A stretch of 64,000 nucleotides of DNA. Source: Microbacterium binotii (lineage in GTDB: Bacteria; Actinomycetota; Actinomycetes; Actinomycetales; Microbacteriaceae). The stretch is from positions 1,364,001 through 1,428,000 of the forward strand of contig NZ_CP090347.1 of the NCBI RefSeq assembly GCF_021398715.1. Direction: 5' to 3'. Position numbers and translations under genes: made by a program. Numbering within the stretch: the stretch's first letter is position 1; each line of letters opens with the position of its first letter. Positions 25,041 through 33,683 of the stretch are shown in pieces. The notes under the pieces are model-generated. The model did not search any database and had not been told where the DNA came from. It worked only from the letters and a program-made list of their open reading frames with translations.

Positions 25041-25517
25041 ATGCCCAGGGAACGCGGAGAGAAGGTCGTCGCGACCAACCGCCGCGCGCGCCACGACTAC
25101 ACCGTCGAGAAGACGTACGAGGCCGGCCTCGTGCTCACCGGCACCGAGGTGAAGTCGTTGCGTCAGGGGCGCGCCAACCTGACCGACGGCTACGCCTACA
25201 TCCAGGGCGGCGAGGCGTTCCTCGACGCCGTCCACATCCCCGAGTATTCGCAGGGGCACTGGACGAACCATTCCGCCAAGCGCACGCGCAAGCTCCTCCT
25301 GCACAAGGAGGAGATCGTGAAGCTGTCGCACGCGGTCTCCGCCGGCGGCTACACGCTCGTACCCCTACGCCTCTACTTCTCCGATGGACGTGCGAAGGTC
25401 GAGCTCGGTGTCGCGAAAGGCAAGCGGGAGTACGACAAGCGCCAGACCCTGCGAGAACGGCAGGACACCCGCGAAGCCGAGCGCGCGATGCGCCTACGCA
25501 ACCGCGTCGGGGAGTGA
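25041..25517 (+). CDS. smpB: SsrA-binding protein SmpB
   Basis: This 158-residue protein has the SmpB OB-fold motifs [40 protein letters not shown] and [13 protein letters not shown], then LLLHKEEI and the basic tail [20 protein letters not shown]. It binds tmRNA for ribosome rescue; the tmRNA gene is 3.7 kb downstream on the same strand. AGGAGAGAG precedes the ATG at 25041, and TAGACT (24993-24998) is a likely -10 box, so smpB has its own promoter although it follows ftsX. Confidence 0.97.
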   Translation: MPRERGEKVVATNRRARHDYTVEKTYEAGLVLTGTEVKSLRQGRANLTDGYAYIQGGEAFLDAVHIPEYSQGHWTNHSAKRTRKLLLHKEEIVKLSHAVSAGGYTLVPLRLYFSDGRAKVELGVAKGKREYDKRQTLRERQDTREAERAMRLRNRVGE

Positions 25518-25562
25518 TCGAACGATGGGTCCGCGCCGCACGCACGTAGGCGGCGTCGCCCG

Positions 25563-27566
25563 ATGACCCGTCCGAACCTCCTCTTCCACATCACAGCGCT
25601 TCCTCCGTGGCGGCGGAGCACCGTGGTGGCAGCGATTCTGCTGCTCGGCTTCGTGCTCGCGTCGGCGTTCGCGCTCGGCCAGGCGGGGGAGCAGCCGACC
25701 TCGTGGTGGTGGCCGGCCGCGGGCGCCGGTGCCGCCGCGGCGCTCAGCGCTGCGCCCCGGTACGTCCCTCTGGTCATCCTCGTCGCCTCGCTGCTCACCG
25801 CGACCGCATCCGCTCTCGCAGGGCGTCCGCCTCTCGTGGTCACGGCGAGCTTGGTCGGCACCGCCGCCGAGATCGCCGTCATGGTGGTGGGGCTCACCCC
25901 GAAGGGTGCGGCCCCGCGGTTGTCGACGACGCGGGACGTCGGCCGTTTCATCCTGACCGCGGTCGCTGCCGCGGCAGCGCTGGCGCTGGTCGTCGCGGGC
26001 GCAGCGGCAGCGGCCGGCGGCGACTTCGTGGCGCGGTTCGTGGGAACCGGGGCCTCCCACCTCTCCGCGCTCCTGCTCATCGTGCCGCTCGTGCTCATCG
26101 ACCGTTCGAGCCAGCGCCCGGGCCCGTGGTGGCACGCCGTCACCCTCACTGCGGCGATCGCCCTCCTCGTCGCTGTCGCGTTCGGTCCTTTCGCCTCGGC
26201 GCCCCTGTCGTTCCTGCCGGTACCCCTGCTGGCGTGGGCGGCGTTCTCGCAGACGATGTTCGTGGCGATAGGTCAGGTGCTGCTGGCGGTGTCGCTGGCA
26301 AGCGGCCTGACGCTGGCCGGATTCGGGCCGTTCGCCAACGCCCAGGGCCTGCTGCCGACCAGCACCCTGCTGCAGGTCTACGCGGTGGCCATCGCCATCA
26401 CCTGCCTGGTGATCGCGACGCAGCGCGCGGAACGCAGAGAACTCGAGGACCGGCAGGATGCGGTGCTGCGGCTCCTGCGCGATGCGTTCGCGCGCTCCCG
26501 CACCGGCTTCCTCGTCACACAGGTGCGGGAGTCGCGCAGGCTCCGGGTCCTGGAGGCGAACGATGTGGCCGCGGAGCTCTTCAACGGGCAGCTGGTGCAT
26601 GCGGACGGCGTGTGGCGGGTTCTCGACGACACCCCCCTTCGCCGCATCCTGGGGGACGCCGGCGATCAGGAGCGCTCGCACGAGAGCGACGAGCTGGGTG
26701 AGGATGCGGTGCCAGCACGATTCTGGGTCGATCCGATCATGCGGCCCGAGCTCGGACGCATCCTGCTCGTCACGATCGAGGACCTTCGCCCGGTGCGCGC
26801 TGTCGAGCAGGCGATGGCGAGCCAGCTGGACCGTGAGCGGCGTGTCAGCGAGGCGCTGCGCGAGCTCAATCACAAGCAGGACGCGTTCGTCGCCAGTGTC
26901 TCCCACGAGCTGCGCACACCGATCACGGCGATCGTGGGGTACGCGGAGGAGCTCGAGGACAGCGTCACGGACCCGGATCAGAAGGCGTACGTCGAGGTCA
27001 TCAGCCGCAACGCCGATCGGCTGGCGACACTGGTGTCCAACTCCCTGCGGGCCGCGACCATCACGCAGCCCCCGGTCGGGGTGCACGGCACGCGCATCGT
27101 GGATCTGGCGCGGATCGTCACGGACTCCCTCGAAGATCTGCGCTACCGGATCGACGAACGCTGTATCCGCGTCGACAGCGACGTCCAGGGGCCGCTGCCG
27201 GTGCGAGCCAACGAGGCCGAGGTCGGACAGATCGTCACGAACCTGTTGACCAACGCGATCAAGTTCTCGCCCGAGCAAGGGGCGATCCGCGTGACGGCGG
27301 GGCTCATCGGTCACGCCGCGCTCGTCGAGATCGAAGACCAAGGCCCCGGCATCAGCGAACAGGACAGGGCCCGCGTCTTCGAACGGTTCTACCGCAGTCC
27401 TCAGGCCGTGAGCGACGGCGTTCCGGGCTCGGGGATCGGTCTGTCGGTGGCTCAGGCGCTGGCGGGCGCGATGGGCGGCGCGATCGTGCTGTCGGAGGGG
27501 GAGAGAGGCGGAACCCTCGCCGCCCTGCGACTCCCGCTGTCGGAAGAACCTCTCAGCGAGCGCTGA
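25563..27566 (+). CDS. MASE1-type sensor histidine kinase
   Basis: This 667-residue kinase has about eight membrane segments at the N-terminus (residues 15-285, MASE1-like), a PAS-like linker (about 300-420), a HisKA domain with the phospho-acceptor His near 448 (SVSHELRTPITAIVGYAEEL), and a HATPase domain with the N box NLLTNAIKFSPEQ and the G boxes EDQGPGISE and GSGIGLSVAQ. No response regulator lies within reach, so it is an orphan kinase. The input signal is unknown. Its end overlaps the convergent SIMPL gene by 14 bp. Confidence 0.9.
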   Translation: MTRPNLLFHITALPPWRRSTVVAAILLLGFVLASAFALGQAGEQPTSWWWPAAGAGAAAALSAAPRYVPLVILVASLLTATASALAGRPPLVVTASLVGTAAEIAVMVVGLTPKGAAPRLSTTRDVGRFILTAVAAAAALALVVAGAAAAAGGDFVARFVGTGASHLSALLLIVPLVLIDRSSQRPGPWWHAVTLTAAIALLVAVAFGPFASAPLSFLPVPLLAWAAFSQTMFVAIGQVLLAVSLASGLTLAGFGPFANAQGLLPTSTLLQVYAVAIAITCLVIATQRAERRELEDRQDAVLRLLRDAFARSRTGFLVTQVRESRRLRVLEANDVAAELFNGQLVHADGVWRVLDDTPLRRILGDAGDQERSHESDELGEDAVPARFWVDPIMRPELGRILLVTIEDLRPVRAVEQAMASQLDRERRVSEALRELNHKQDAFVASVSHELRTPITAIVGYAEELEDSVTDPDQKAYVEVISRNADRLATLVSNSLRAATITQPPVGVHGTRIVDLARIVTDSLEDLRYRIDERCIRVDSDVQGPLPVRANEAEVGQIVTNLLTNAIKFSPEQGAIRVTAGLIGHAALVEIEDQGPGISEQDRARVFERFYRSPQAVSDGVPGSGIGLSVAQALAGAMGGAIVLSEGERGGTLAALRLPLSEEPLSER

Positions 27567-28200
27567 AGCGCGCCTCGACGCCGACCGCGACGACGACCTC
27601 GTCGGGGCGGACCACGACCCCGCTGTCCGCGGCCACGGACTTCATCATCATCGGTCCCGCCGTCGCGGAATCGGATGACAGGAGCCCCGCGTCCGCGACC
27701 TCGATCGCGGTCACGTGGTGCAGGCCGAGCGATGCGGCGTACGAGCGCGCGCGAGCGACCGCATCCTCCACCGCGGCACGCGCGACCCGATCGCGTGCAT
27801 CCAGCGCGGTCGCTTCTGTCAGTCGCCAATCGATGCCGTCCAACTGGACGGCAGGATCGGTGGTGGCCGCGTCGATCCACGCTGACAGGGCGTCCGCGTC
27901 GTCGAACACGGCCCGGAACTCGAGGGAGGCGTGGTGGACGGGGTCCAGGCGGGACCCGTCGGGTCCCCACGGGCGATCGGTGAAGACCTGAGCGCGTGAA
28001 CTGGTCCACGACACGAGGTCGTCGGAGGCCGCACGCCGTTCGAGGTCATCGCGCACCCGCTGACCGGATGCCGCGAGCCGGGCCATCGCCTCAGCACGGT
28101 CGGTGTGCTCGACGCGCACCCCGATACGGGCGACGCCCTCCTCGGCGGAGATGCGTTCTTCGTGGGACCCGCGGACCGTGATCGTGACGTCCTCGCTCAT
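27553..28200 (-). CDS. SIMPL-domain protein (DUF541 family)
   Basis: This 215-residue protein begins MSEDVTITVRGSHEERISAE, the SIMPL opening, and has the family core ALSAWIDAATTDPAVQLDGI, RVARAAVEDAVARARSYAAS and a final strand VVVRPDEVVVAVGVEARF. There is no signal peptide, so it is probably cytoplasmic, unlike many secreted SIMPL proteins. The family forms large ring oligomers; the role is unclear. ATG 28200 is the natural start, and the region upstream belongs to the next gene. Confidence 0.8.
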   Translation of the reverse strand: MSEDVTITVRGSHEERISAEEGVARIGVRVEHTDRAEAMARLAASGQRVRDDLERRAASDDLVSWTSSRAQVFTDRPWGPDGSRLDPVHHASLEFRAVFDDADALSAWIDAATTDPAVQLDGIDWRLTEATALDARDRVARAAVEDAVARARSYAASLGLHHVTAIEVADAGLLSSDSATAGPMMMKSVAADSGVVVRPDEVVVAVGVEARFSAR

Positions 28201-28220
28201 GCGGGACAGCCTACGGAGGT

Positions 28221-29036
28221 TCAGTCGGGAAAGATCTGCCCGACGGGGAGTCGCTTCTCGGCCTGGAAGGTGTCCTCGCTGCGACCGGCCGCCCAATAGG
28301 CGGACAGTGAGAGGTCTGCGCGCTGAACGCCCCGCTCTGCGAAGACAGCGCGCAGTCGCTTCATCGCCTCCCGTTCGCCGTGCGCGAAGACCTGGACGTG
28401 ACCCGAAGGCCAGTTCGTGCTCAGGACGGCGTCGACCAGAAGCGAACCGGGGGAGTCGTGGTCTTCGTCGACCCAGGTGACGTCGACGGTCTCGGGCAGC
28501 GGGATGCGGTGGGCCGCCGACCGCGTCTCGACGATGGCCGTGGCGTGCGCCCCTTCTGGCAGGACTTCCACCGCGGCAGCGATCGCGGGGAGCGCCGACT
28601 CGTCGCCGACGAGGAACACGTGGTCGGCCGCGGGGTCGGGACGGAATCCGCCGCCGGGGCCCGCGAAGGTGAGGAGGTCGCCAGGTCGTGCCGAGGCCGC
28701 CCAGCGACCTGCGACGCCCGTATCGCCGTGGGTGACGATGTCGATGTCGAGTGTGCGCGCCACGTGATCCACGCTGCGCACCGTGTAGGTGCGTACGCTC
28801 GGCAACTGGTCGAAGGGAACCCGTTCACGCAGCTCCGCCATGTCGAACGGCGGCGTGAGGTCGCTGCCGGCTGGGGGGATGTGGAGCTTCACGTACTTGT
28901 CGGTCTCGTCGCGGTCCATGAACGCGTCGAATCCGCTTCCGCCGAGGGTCACACGCACCATCCCCGGAGTCAGCAATGCGGTGCGGACCACCTCGAGCGT
29001 CACCTGCGGGCGGGGAGGGCGGCGGGGAGCGGTCAT
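28221..29036 (-). CDS. Siderophore-interacting protein (ferric-siderophore reductase, ViuB-like)
   Basis: This 271-residue flavoprotein has an N-terminal FAD barrel with the FAD-binding RTYTVRS (SVRTYTVRSVD) and the DIVTHGDTGVAGRWA segment, then an NAD(P) domain (DHVFLVGDESALPAIAAAVE). The C-terminal end LSLSAYWAAGRSEDTFQAEK is typical of the family. Such proteins reduce Fe(III) bound to imported siderophores. No siderophore importer is beside it. The gene is 20 bp from the SIMPL gene and on the same strand, so they may be co-transcribed. Confidence 0.9.
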   Translation of the reverse strand: MTAPRRPPRPQVTLEVVRTALLTPGMVRVTLGGSGFDAFMDRDETDKYVKLHIPPAGSDLTPPFDMAELRERVPFDQLPSVRTYTVRSVDHVARTLDIDIVTHGDTGVAGRWAASARPGDLLTFAGPGGGFRPDPAADHVFLVGDESALPAIAAAVEVLPEGAHATAIVETRSAAHRIPLPETVDVTWVDEDHDSPGSLLVDAVLSTNWPSGHVQVFAHGEREAMKRLRAVFAERGVQRADLSLSAYWAAGRSEDTFQAEKRLPVGQIFPD

Positions 29037-29080
29037 CCTTCGATGCTATCCACGGCCGTGCGCCCGAAGGCCCGCGGGAA

Positions 29081-29109
29081 TGGCGAGGGAGCCGTATCCG
29101 TTGTAGTCT
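29081..29109 (+). promoter_or_regulatory. Possible tmRNA promoter
   Basis: TGGCGA (29081-29086) and TAGTCT (29104-29109) are 17 bp apart, upstream of the tmRNA 5' end. Transcription would start near 29116, giving a leader that RNase P removes. A hairpin (CGCGGG loop CCCGTG) lies inside that leader. The match to consensus is only fair. Confidence 0.35.
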
Positions 29110-29184
29110 GTGATGCTCGCGGGTTCCGCCCGTGAGCTGACAATTCCACAGAGCGACAATGGTTCCTTCCACCGAAGGATTCAC

Positions 29185-29554
29185 GGGGATGATCGGTTTC
29201 GACATCGCCTGCGAATCGCCGAGAAGCGGGCCGAGGATGCAGGGTTATCTCGTAAACGCTCCCTGTAAACCAATAAGTGCCGAATCCAAGCGCACTGACT
29301 TCGCCCTCGCTGCCTAAGCGAGCCCGATAGTCCGTCAGACCGTGTGTGATCCCGCCACGGACCCTGGCGTCATCTAGGGATCTTGCTACGTACCGGCGTC
29401 TGGACGGTGCGTGGGACTCTTCCCAGGCTGGGCTCGTCGACTTATGTGTCTGTGCTAAAAGTCGGAGTCGAGCAGAACGTCTCCACAGACTGCGCCCGGA
29501 GAAGCCGCCGTATCACAGCGATGGACGGGGGTTCGATTCCCCCCATCTCCACCA
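29185..29554 (+). ncRNA. ssrA: Transfer-messenger RNA (tmRNA)
   Basis: The 5' end GGGGATGATCGGTTTCGACA and the 3' end pair as an alanine-tRNA-like acceptor stem (GGGGATG with CATCTCC, one G-U). The T arm GGGGG-TTCGATT-CCCCC and an encoded CCA (29552-29554) complete the tRNA-like domain. The tag frame at 29279-29317 reads AESKRTDFALAA followed by TAA, the usual actinobacterial degradation tag. tmRNA with SmpB rescues stalled ribosomes and marks the peptide for proteolysis. Total length is 370 nt. Confidence 0.97.
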
Positions 29555-29578
29555 GCCGTTGTCGCTCATGCGAGTGGA

Positions 29579-29604
29579 AGAGGCCGTCCTTCGGGGCGGC
29601 CTCT
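29579..29604 (+). terminator. tmRNA terminator
   Basis: An 11-bp stem (AGAGGCCGTCC with GGGCGGCCTCT, one G-U pair) is closed by a TTCG tetraloop 25 bases after the tmRNA CCA. There is no long T run, as is common in high-GC actinobacteria. Confidence 0.75.
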
Positions 29605-29684
29605 CTGCTCGAGGGGGATGCTGCAGAACGCTACTGTGCTGGGAAAGCGGACATGGTGGTCGAGTGCAAGGGGGGTGTCTCTTG

Positions 29685-30107
29685 GTGGCAACGGGCATTG
29701 ATCCTTCCCGTCAACCAGGACTTCGTTGGCCAAGAGTCATCAGTGGTGTGCTCCTGGGGATCGCAGCAGCCCTGCTCATCCTTTACGCGACATCGCTGGC
29801 AGCGAATGTGGTCTGGGGCGGTGGATACTCCATTCACCCGATGACGCTCGTCTCTGTCGCGGTGGTCGGCGTCGCCGTCACGGTGCTTGCGTGGCGATGG
29901 CCGATCGTGGGCCTGGCCGCCGGATCGGTCGTGCTCGCCCTCGTGGCGGTGGTGATCTGGTCACGTGTGGCATGGGTCTCGACCGGGTCGGCACTCGATC
30001 CGTTCAACGCGATCGCGTTCACCGCCGTCAGCGCATACCCGACGCTGATGGGGGCGACGGCGATCACCGTCTCCGCACTCAGGCTGAGAGATCGCTCGCG
30101 CGCGTAG
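29685..30107 (+). CDS. Hypothetical four-helix membrane protein
   Basis: This 140-residue protein is not recognised. It has about four hydrophobic segments (residues 18-40, 52-70, 74-95, 112-130). The GTG at 29685 is chosen because an AAGGGGGG ribosome binding site lies about ten bases upstream; the open frame before it runs through the tmRNA and is not coding. It stands alone between the tmRNA and an LLM oxidoreductase gene, and no function is suggested. Confidence 0.6.
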   Translation: MATGIDPSRQPGLRWPRVISGVLLGIAAALLILYATSLAANVVWGGGYSIHPMTLVSVAVVGVAVTVLAWRWPIVGLAAGSVVLALVAVVIWSRVAWVSTGSALDPFNAIAFTAVSAYPTLMGATAITVSALRLRDRSRA

Positions 30108-30249
30108 CCCTACGTCTTGCTGGCGCACATACGAAACGGTCGCGCAGACCGCCCGGAGCCTCTCCGAGCTCAGGATGCCCGATCGAGTGGTGTCCTAGGG
30201 TGGAGGAGACCGCGCCGCTGGGGTGATGGCGGTCTGACTGGAGAGATTC

Positions 30250-31212
30250 ATGCCGTCAGCGACGAAGAACGTCGGAATCATGCTGCCTCGCGACCTGCCC
30301 GTCTCGGAGGTCCTGGACTTCGCGCGGAGCGCCGAGGAGGCAGGCTTCGACGAGCTCTGGGCGGTCGAGGACCTCGGCTACCGAGGGGGGATCGCGCAGG
30401 CGGCATCGGTGCTCGCGGTGACCTCCCGTGTGACGGTCGGCGTGGGGATCCTGCCCGCCGCGGTGCGGAATGTCGCCTTCGCGGCGATGGAGATCGCGAC
30501 GCTCGCCCAGCTGTATCCGGGACGCCTCGTCGTCGGTATCGGTCACGGCATGCCCGGCTGGCTGACGTCGGTCGGTGCGTGGCCCCAGAAGCCGCTGACG
30601 TTCCTCCGCGAGTACGTCGTCGCGCTCCGAGCGCTCCTGGAGGGTGCCGAGGGGCCGAAGCGCGGCACGTACGTCGATGTGGAAGGACTGCGTCTGAGCG
30701 AGGTCCCCGAGATTGCTCCTCCGCTCGTGCTCGGCGTCCGCGGACCGAAGTCGCTCGCTGCGGTCGGCGAGATCGCGGACGGGGTGGTGCTCGCCGAACC
30801 CGCCGCGCCCGAGTACATCGCTCACGCCTTGGCGCAGATCGGCGACGTCGAGACCCGCGTGATCACCTACGACCTGGCGGTCGTGGCCGACACGACGGAT
30901 GCGGCGCAGGCGATCGTCCGACCGGCTCTGGCCGTCCTGGCCGAGACCGACTGGCGACCGCACCTCCTACCTCTGCCGTACGCGGAGGAGCTACTGCAGC
31001 GCGCGGAGGAGCTTTCCGTGGACACGTTCACCCAGACGCTGCCCTCCGAGTGGGTGGCCGAGCTGACACTGTCGGGCACGGTCGACGAGGTGCGCGCCGG
31101 CATCCAGCGGCGTCACGACGCCGGCGCGACCACGGTCGTGTTCATCCCGGTGGGGGAGAACCCGAGCGCGTCGATCCATGCCCTCGCTGAAGCTCTTCCG
31201 GATCGACGCTGA
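30250..31212 (+). CDS. LLM-class flavin oxidoreductase (F420- or FMN-dependent)
   Basis: This 320-residue luciferase-like TIM-barrel protein has VGIMLPRDLPVSEVLDFARS and EEAGFDELWAVEDLGYRGG at the N-terminus. The middle has VGVGILPAAVRNVAFAAMEI, the glycine segment VVGIGHGMPGWL, and the C-terminal GTVDEVRAGIQRRHDAGATT. In actinobacteria this branch often uses coenzyme F420, but an FMN enzyme is equally possible. A GGAGAG ribosome binding site precedes the ATG. It is a single gene; the substrate is unknown. Confidence 0.8.
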   Translation: MPSATKNVGIMLPRDLPVSEVLDFARSAEEAGFDELWAVEDLGYRGGIAQAASVLAVTSRVTVGVGILPAAVRNVAFAAMEIATLAQLYPGRLVVGIGHGMPGWLTSVGAWPQKPLTFLREYVVALRALLEGAEGPKRGTYVDVEGLRLSEVPEIAPPLVLGVRGPKSLAAVGEIADGVVLAEPAAPEYIAHALAQIGDVETRVITYDLAVVADTTDAAQAIVRPALAVLAETDWRPHLLPLPYAEELLQRAEELSVDTFTQTLPSEWVAELTLSGTVDEVRAGIQRRHDAGATTVVFIPVGENPSASIHALAEALPDRR

Positions 31213-31239
31213 CGGGGCGGTGCTGCCGCTCGGCGGAGG

Positions 31240-32445
31240 TCAGACCCGCCGGTACTGGGCCGTCACGGGGCAGTCGAACGGGTCGCCGGCCGCGAGGCCG
31301 ACGCGGTTGAGGTACTCGATGACGATCGCGTACGAACGCAGGAGCGACGTCTCCGTGTAGGGGACGTCATTCGCGCTGCAGAAGTCCCGCACGATCTCGC
31401 GCGTCTTCGCCAGGTACGGGCGCGCCATGCTCGGGAAGAGGTGGTGTTCGACCTGGTAGTTGAGTCCGCCCATGAGGGCGGTGGCCCACCATCCGCCGCG
31501 GATGTTGCGCGAGGTACGCACCTGCTTCGAGAAGAAGTCGAGTTTCGCGTCGGGAGCGATCACGGGCATGCCCTTGTGGTTCGGAGCGAACGATGCACCC
31601 ATGTACACGCCGAAGACGGCGAACATGACGCCGAGGAAGGCGAACGCCATACCCAGCGGGAGCACCAGGAAGACAGCGGCGAAGATGACCGCGAAGCGTG
31701 CGCCGATCAGCGCGAGCTCGATGCCGCGGCCCTTGATCGGTCCTCGCGACAGCAGATGCTTCACGCTCAGGAAGTGCAGGTTCAGCCCCTCGAGCGTCAG
31801 CAGCGGGAAGAAGAACCACCCCTGCTTGCGCGTGATCACTCGTCGGAGACCGCGCGCCGCGGCCGCATCCTCGTCGAGGAACGAGACCGTGTCGACCTCG
31901 ATGTCGGGGTCTTTGCCGACACGGTTGGGGTTCGCGTGGTGACGGCTGTGCTTGGAGTCCCACCACGAGTAGCTGGTACCGACGATGCCGATGAGGATGC
32001 GGGCGAGCCGGTCGTTGGCGGGGCCCGTCGCCAGGATCTGACGGTGTGCCGCTTCATGGCCGAGGAAGGCCACCTGGGTGAAGATCACGCCGAGAGCCGC
32101 CGCGATCAGCAGCTGGAACCAGCTGTCGCCGAGGAGGATGAAGCCGGTGACGGCACCACCGAAGGCGAGGGCGAGTGCGACGCCGACGAGGGCGTAGAAC
32201 CAGGTGGCGCGTCGCAGAAGTCCTGTCTCTCGCACCACCTCCGAAACCTGGCTGTACGCGCGGGTGATCGGAGGGAAGTCTTCTTTGCGGGCGTAGGTCT
32301 GGCGGATCGGTCCGAGTGTTGCGTGGGGGGGTGCAAGCGTGGCGGAGATGAGAGATGCCCGTCCTGTGTGGCGGCCACCTTCGGCCGTCGAATCGAGTCC
32401 TCGACGAATGCCGAAGCCTAGGGCCCACGCTAATCGCGGCCGCAT
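31240..32445 (-). CDS. Membrane fatty acid desaturase (acyl-CoA desaturase, DesA3-like)
   Basis: This di-iron desaturase has the three histidine boxes HEAAH, HSRHH and QVEHH (GLNYQVEHHLFPSMARPYLA) and four membrane segments. It introduces a double bond in fatty acyl chains for membrane lipids. Family similarity starts at about ATLGPIRQTYARKEDFPP (near 32323). The peptide upstream of this in the same frame looks non-coding. ATG 32445 is given as the first plausible start, but TTG 32517 is also open, and a seven-G run at 32325-32331 just before the conserved part could hide an indel. The N-terminus is therefore unsure; the body is certain. Confidence 0.85.
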   Translation of the reverse strand: MRPRLAWALGFGIRRGLDSTAEGGRHTGRASLISATLAPPHATLGPIRQTYARKEDFPPITRAYSQVSEVVRETGLLRRATWFYALVGVALALAFGGAVTGFILLGDSWFQLLIAAALGVIFTQVAFLGHEAAHRQILATGPANDRLARILIGIVGTSYSWWDSKHSRHHANPNRVGKDPDIEVDTVSFLDEDAAAARGLRRVITRKQGWFFFPLLTLEGLNLHFLSVKHLLSRGPIKGRGIELALIGARFAVIFAAVFLVLPLGMAFAFLGVMFAVFGVYMGASFAPNHKGMPVIAPDAKLDFFSKQVRTSRNIRGGWWATALMGGLNYQVEHHLFPSMARPYLAKTREIVRDFCSANDVPYTETSLLRSYAIVIEYLNRVGLAAGDPFDCPVTAQYRRV

Positions 32446-32548
32446 GCCGCCAGCTGTATGTAGCCGGTGCATCGTCTGCCGATGCGCACAACCGAGGCGG
32501 ATGCTAGACTGAAGCAACCCCGCAACCGGGGCAGCAGGTGAGTAACAG

Positions 32549-32644
32549 ATGTCGGCTCATGGAAGAGCGATGTTCTTCTCCACCGAAGCAACCGCACCCC
32601 GGGTGCCTCTGATCCTTCTCGTGTGCAGTGTCCGCGAGTCCTGA
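32549..32644 (+). CDS. Possible 31-residue leader peptide
   Basis: A short open frame begins ATG at 32549 ([17 protein letters not shown]) and ends TGA at 32644, nine bases before the next candidate start. A -10-like TAGACT (32504-32509) lies upstream. Third-position composition is only moderately GC-rich, so coding is uncertain. If transcribed it would lie in the 5' region of the cold-shock gene. Confidence 0.25.
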   Translation: MSAHGRAMFFSTEATAPRVPLILLVCSVRES

Positions 32645-32652
32645 AAGTTCTT

Positions 32653-32988
32653 GTGTTTATCCCCATCCCCACCGGTCCTGAGACCGCGACGGCGCCTGTG
32701 TGGCGCCAGGCCGACGACGCCGTTTTCGTGGCGACCATCGCCGGCGAGTACGCGGGTTTCGTGGAGTCCATCGACGACGTCCATGTCGCGCACAGCGCGC
32801 TCGGCGAGTGCGTCGGTGTCTTCGCGGAGCAGGAGGACGCTTTCGTCGCCGTAGTAGCGGCACGGACGTTTTCCGCATACGCTCGCGAACACGCGGACAA
32901 GTTCCGCGTCCCACATCGTCCGTTCCGTAGACATAGGAACGGCACACCCGGTCGCCCCGGCGGCCAAAACAACAGAAGGAAAGACACG
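32653..32988 (+). CDS. Coding-like region in frame with the downstream cold-shock gene
   Basis: From GTG 32653 the frame is open for 112 codons straight into the cold-shock gene with no stop. Up to about 32870 codon use is gene-like (G/C at position three), reading for example [20 protein letters not shown] and [20 protein letters not shown]. This suggests a small beta-rich domain. The last 35 codons before the cold-shock ATG are basic and look less coding. It may be a separate protein whose stop has been lost, an N-terminal extension of the cold-shock protein, or chance. No function can be given. Confidence 0.4.
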
Positions 32989-33192
32989 ATGGCCACTGGC
33001 ACCGTGAAATGGTTCAACTCCGAGAAGGGCTACGGCTTCATCGCTCCCGATGACGGCTCCGCCGATCTCTTCGCACACTTCAGCGCGATCGCTGGCAACG
33101 GCTTCAAGGAGCTTCGCGAAGACCAGAAGGTCGAGTTCGACGCCGAGCAGGGCCCCAAGGGCATGCAGGCCGCGAACATCCGCGCGCTCTGA
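32989..33192 (+). CDS. cspA: Cold-shock protein
   Basis: This 67-residue single CSD protein, [20 protein letters not shown], contains RNP1 KGYGFI and RNP2 DLFAHF. It binds single-stranded nucleic acid and acts as an RNA chaperone. It has its own ribosome binding site (AGAAGGAAAG) before the ATG at 32989, so it can be made independently of the open frame upstream. A strong terminator follows. The gene symbol is the generic family name. Confidence 0.93.
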   Translation: MATGTVKWFNSEKGYGFIAPDDGSADLFAHFSAIAGNGFKELREDQKVEFDAEQGPKGMQAANIRAL

Positions 33193-33206
33193 CGATTCGT
33201 CGTCTC

Positions 33207-33237
33207 AGAAGGCCCCCGCAGCACGGCTGCGGGGGCC
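33207..33237 (+). terminator. Terminator of the cold-shock gene
   Basis: A perfect 14-bp stem (AAGGCCCCCGCAGC with GCTGCGGGGGCCTT) has a three-base loop and starts 15 bases after the stop codon. Confidence 0.9.
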
Positions 33238-33337
33238 TTCGTCTGCACTCGGCCGGTTCGGATCCGTGAGAGCATGTGCTTCGGGGTCCGCCCGAATGAC
33301 GCACGATGTGCATGAGGATGCGCGGGAGGAAAGTGCC

Positions 33338-33682
33338 ATGCCGTTTCGAAGCCTCGAGATGCTCGAGTCCTGGCTCGGCGAGTTCCGTGAACTCGGATAC
33401 CCGATCGCCGGCACGGTGAAGGTCATCCCGCAGGACCGCGAGTTCGGCAGTGACACGGGCTTGGTGGGTGTACGCCTGATGAACGCCCAGACCGTGACCT
33501 ACATCCAGCCCGTCGAACCGGGTTCGACGACGTGGGTCGTGACGTTCGAGGCGCGTGACACGGACCTCCAGCTGGATGCGGCAGGCGCCTTCCGTCTGTC
33601 CATGGAACTCGCCATGGTCTCGGCTCTGTGCACCTTCCTGCAGACCAAGTCGAAGGCGTACATGGCGAACCTCGCCGTTTGA
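33338..33682 (+). CDS. Hypothetical protein
   Basis: This 114-residue protein of unknown family begins MPFRSLEMLESWLGEFRELG and contains a central strand-rich part (VGVRLMNAQTVTYIQPVEPG, TTWVVTFEARDTDLQLD) and a C-terminal helix. A good GGGAGGAAAG ribosome binding site fixes the ATG at 33338. There are no membrane segments and no cysteine cluster. It is convergent with the MarR gene (1-bp gap). Confidence 0.65.
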   Translation: MPFRSLEMLESWLGEFRELGYPIAGTVKVIPQDREFGSDTGLVGVRLMNAQTVTYIQPVEPGSTTWVVTFEARDTDLQLDAAGAFRLSMELAMVSALCTFLQTKSKAYMANLAV

Positions 33683-33683
33683 C

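Noticed and set aside
32557..33078. Long open frame on the minus strand opposite the cold-shock region
   Set aside because: Its codon positions mirror the plus-strand frame, and the plus strand has the expected GC pattern (high third, low second position); it also runs through the real cold-shock gene.
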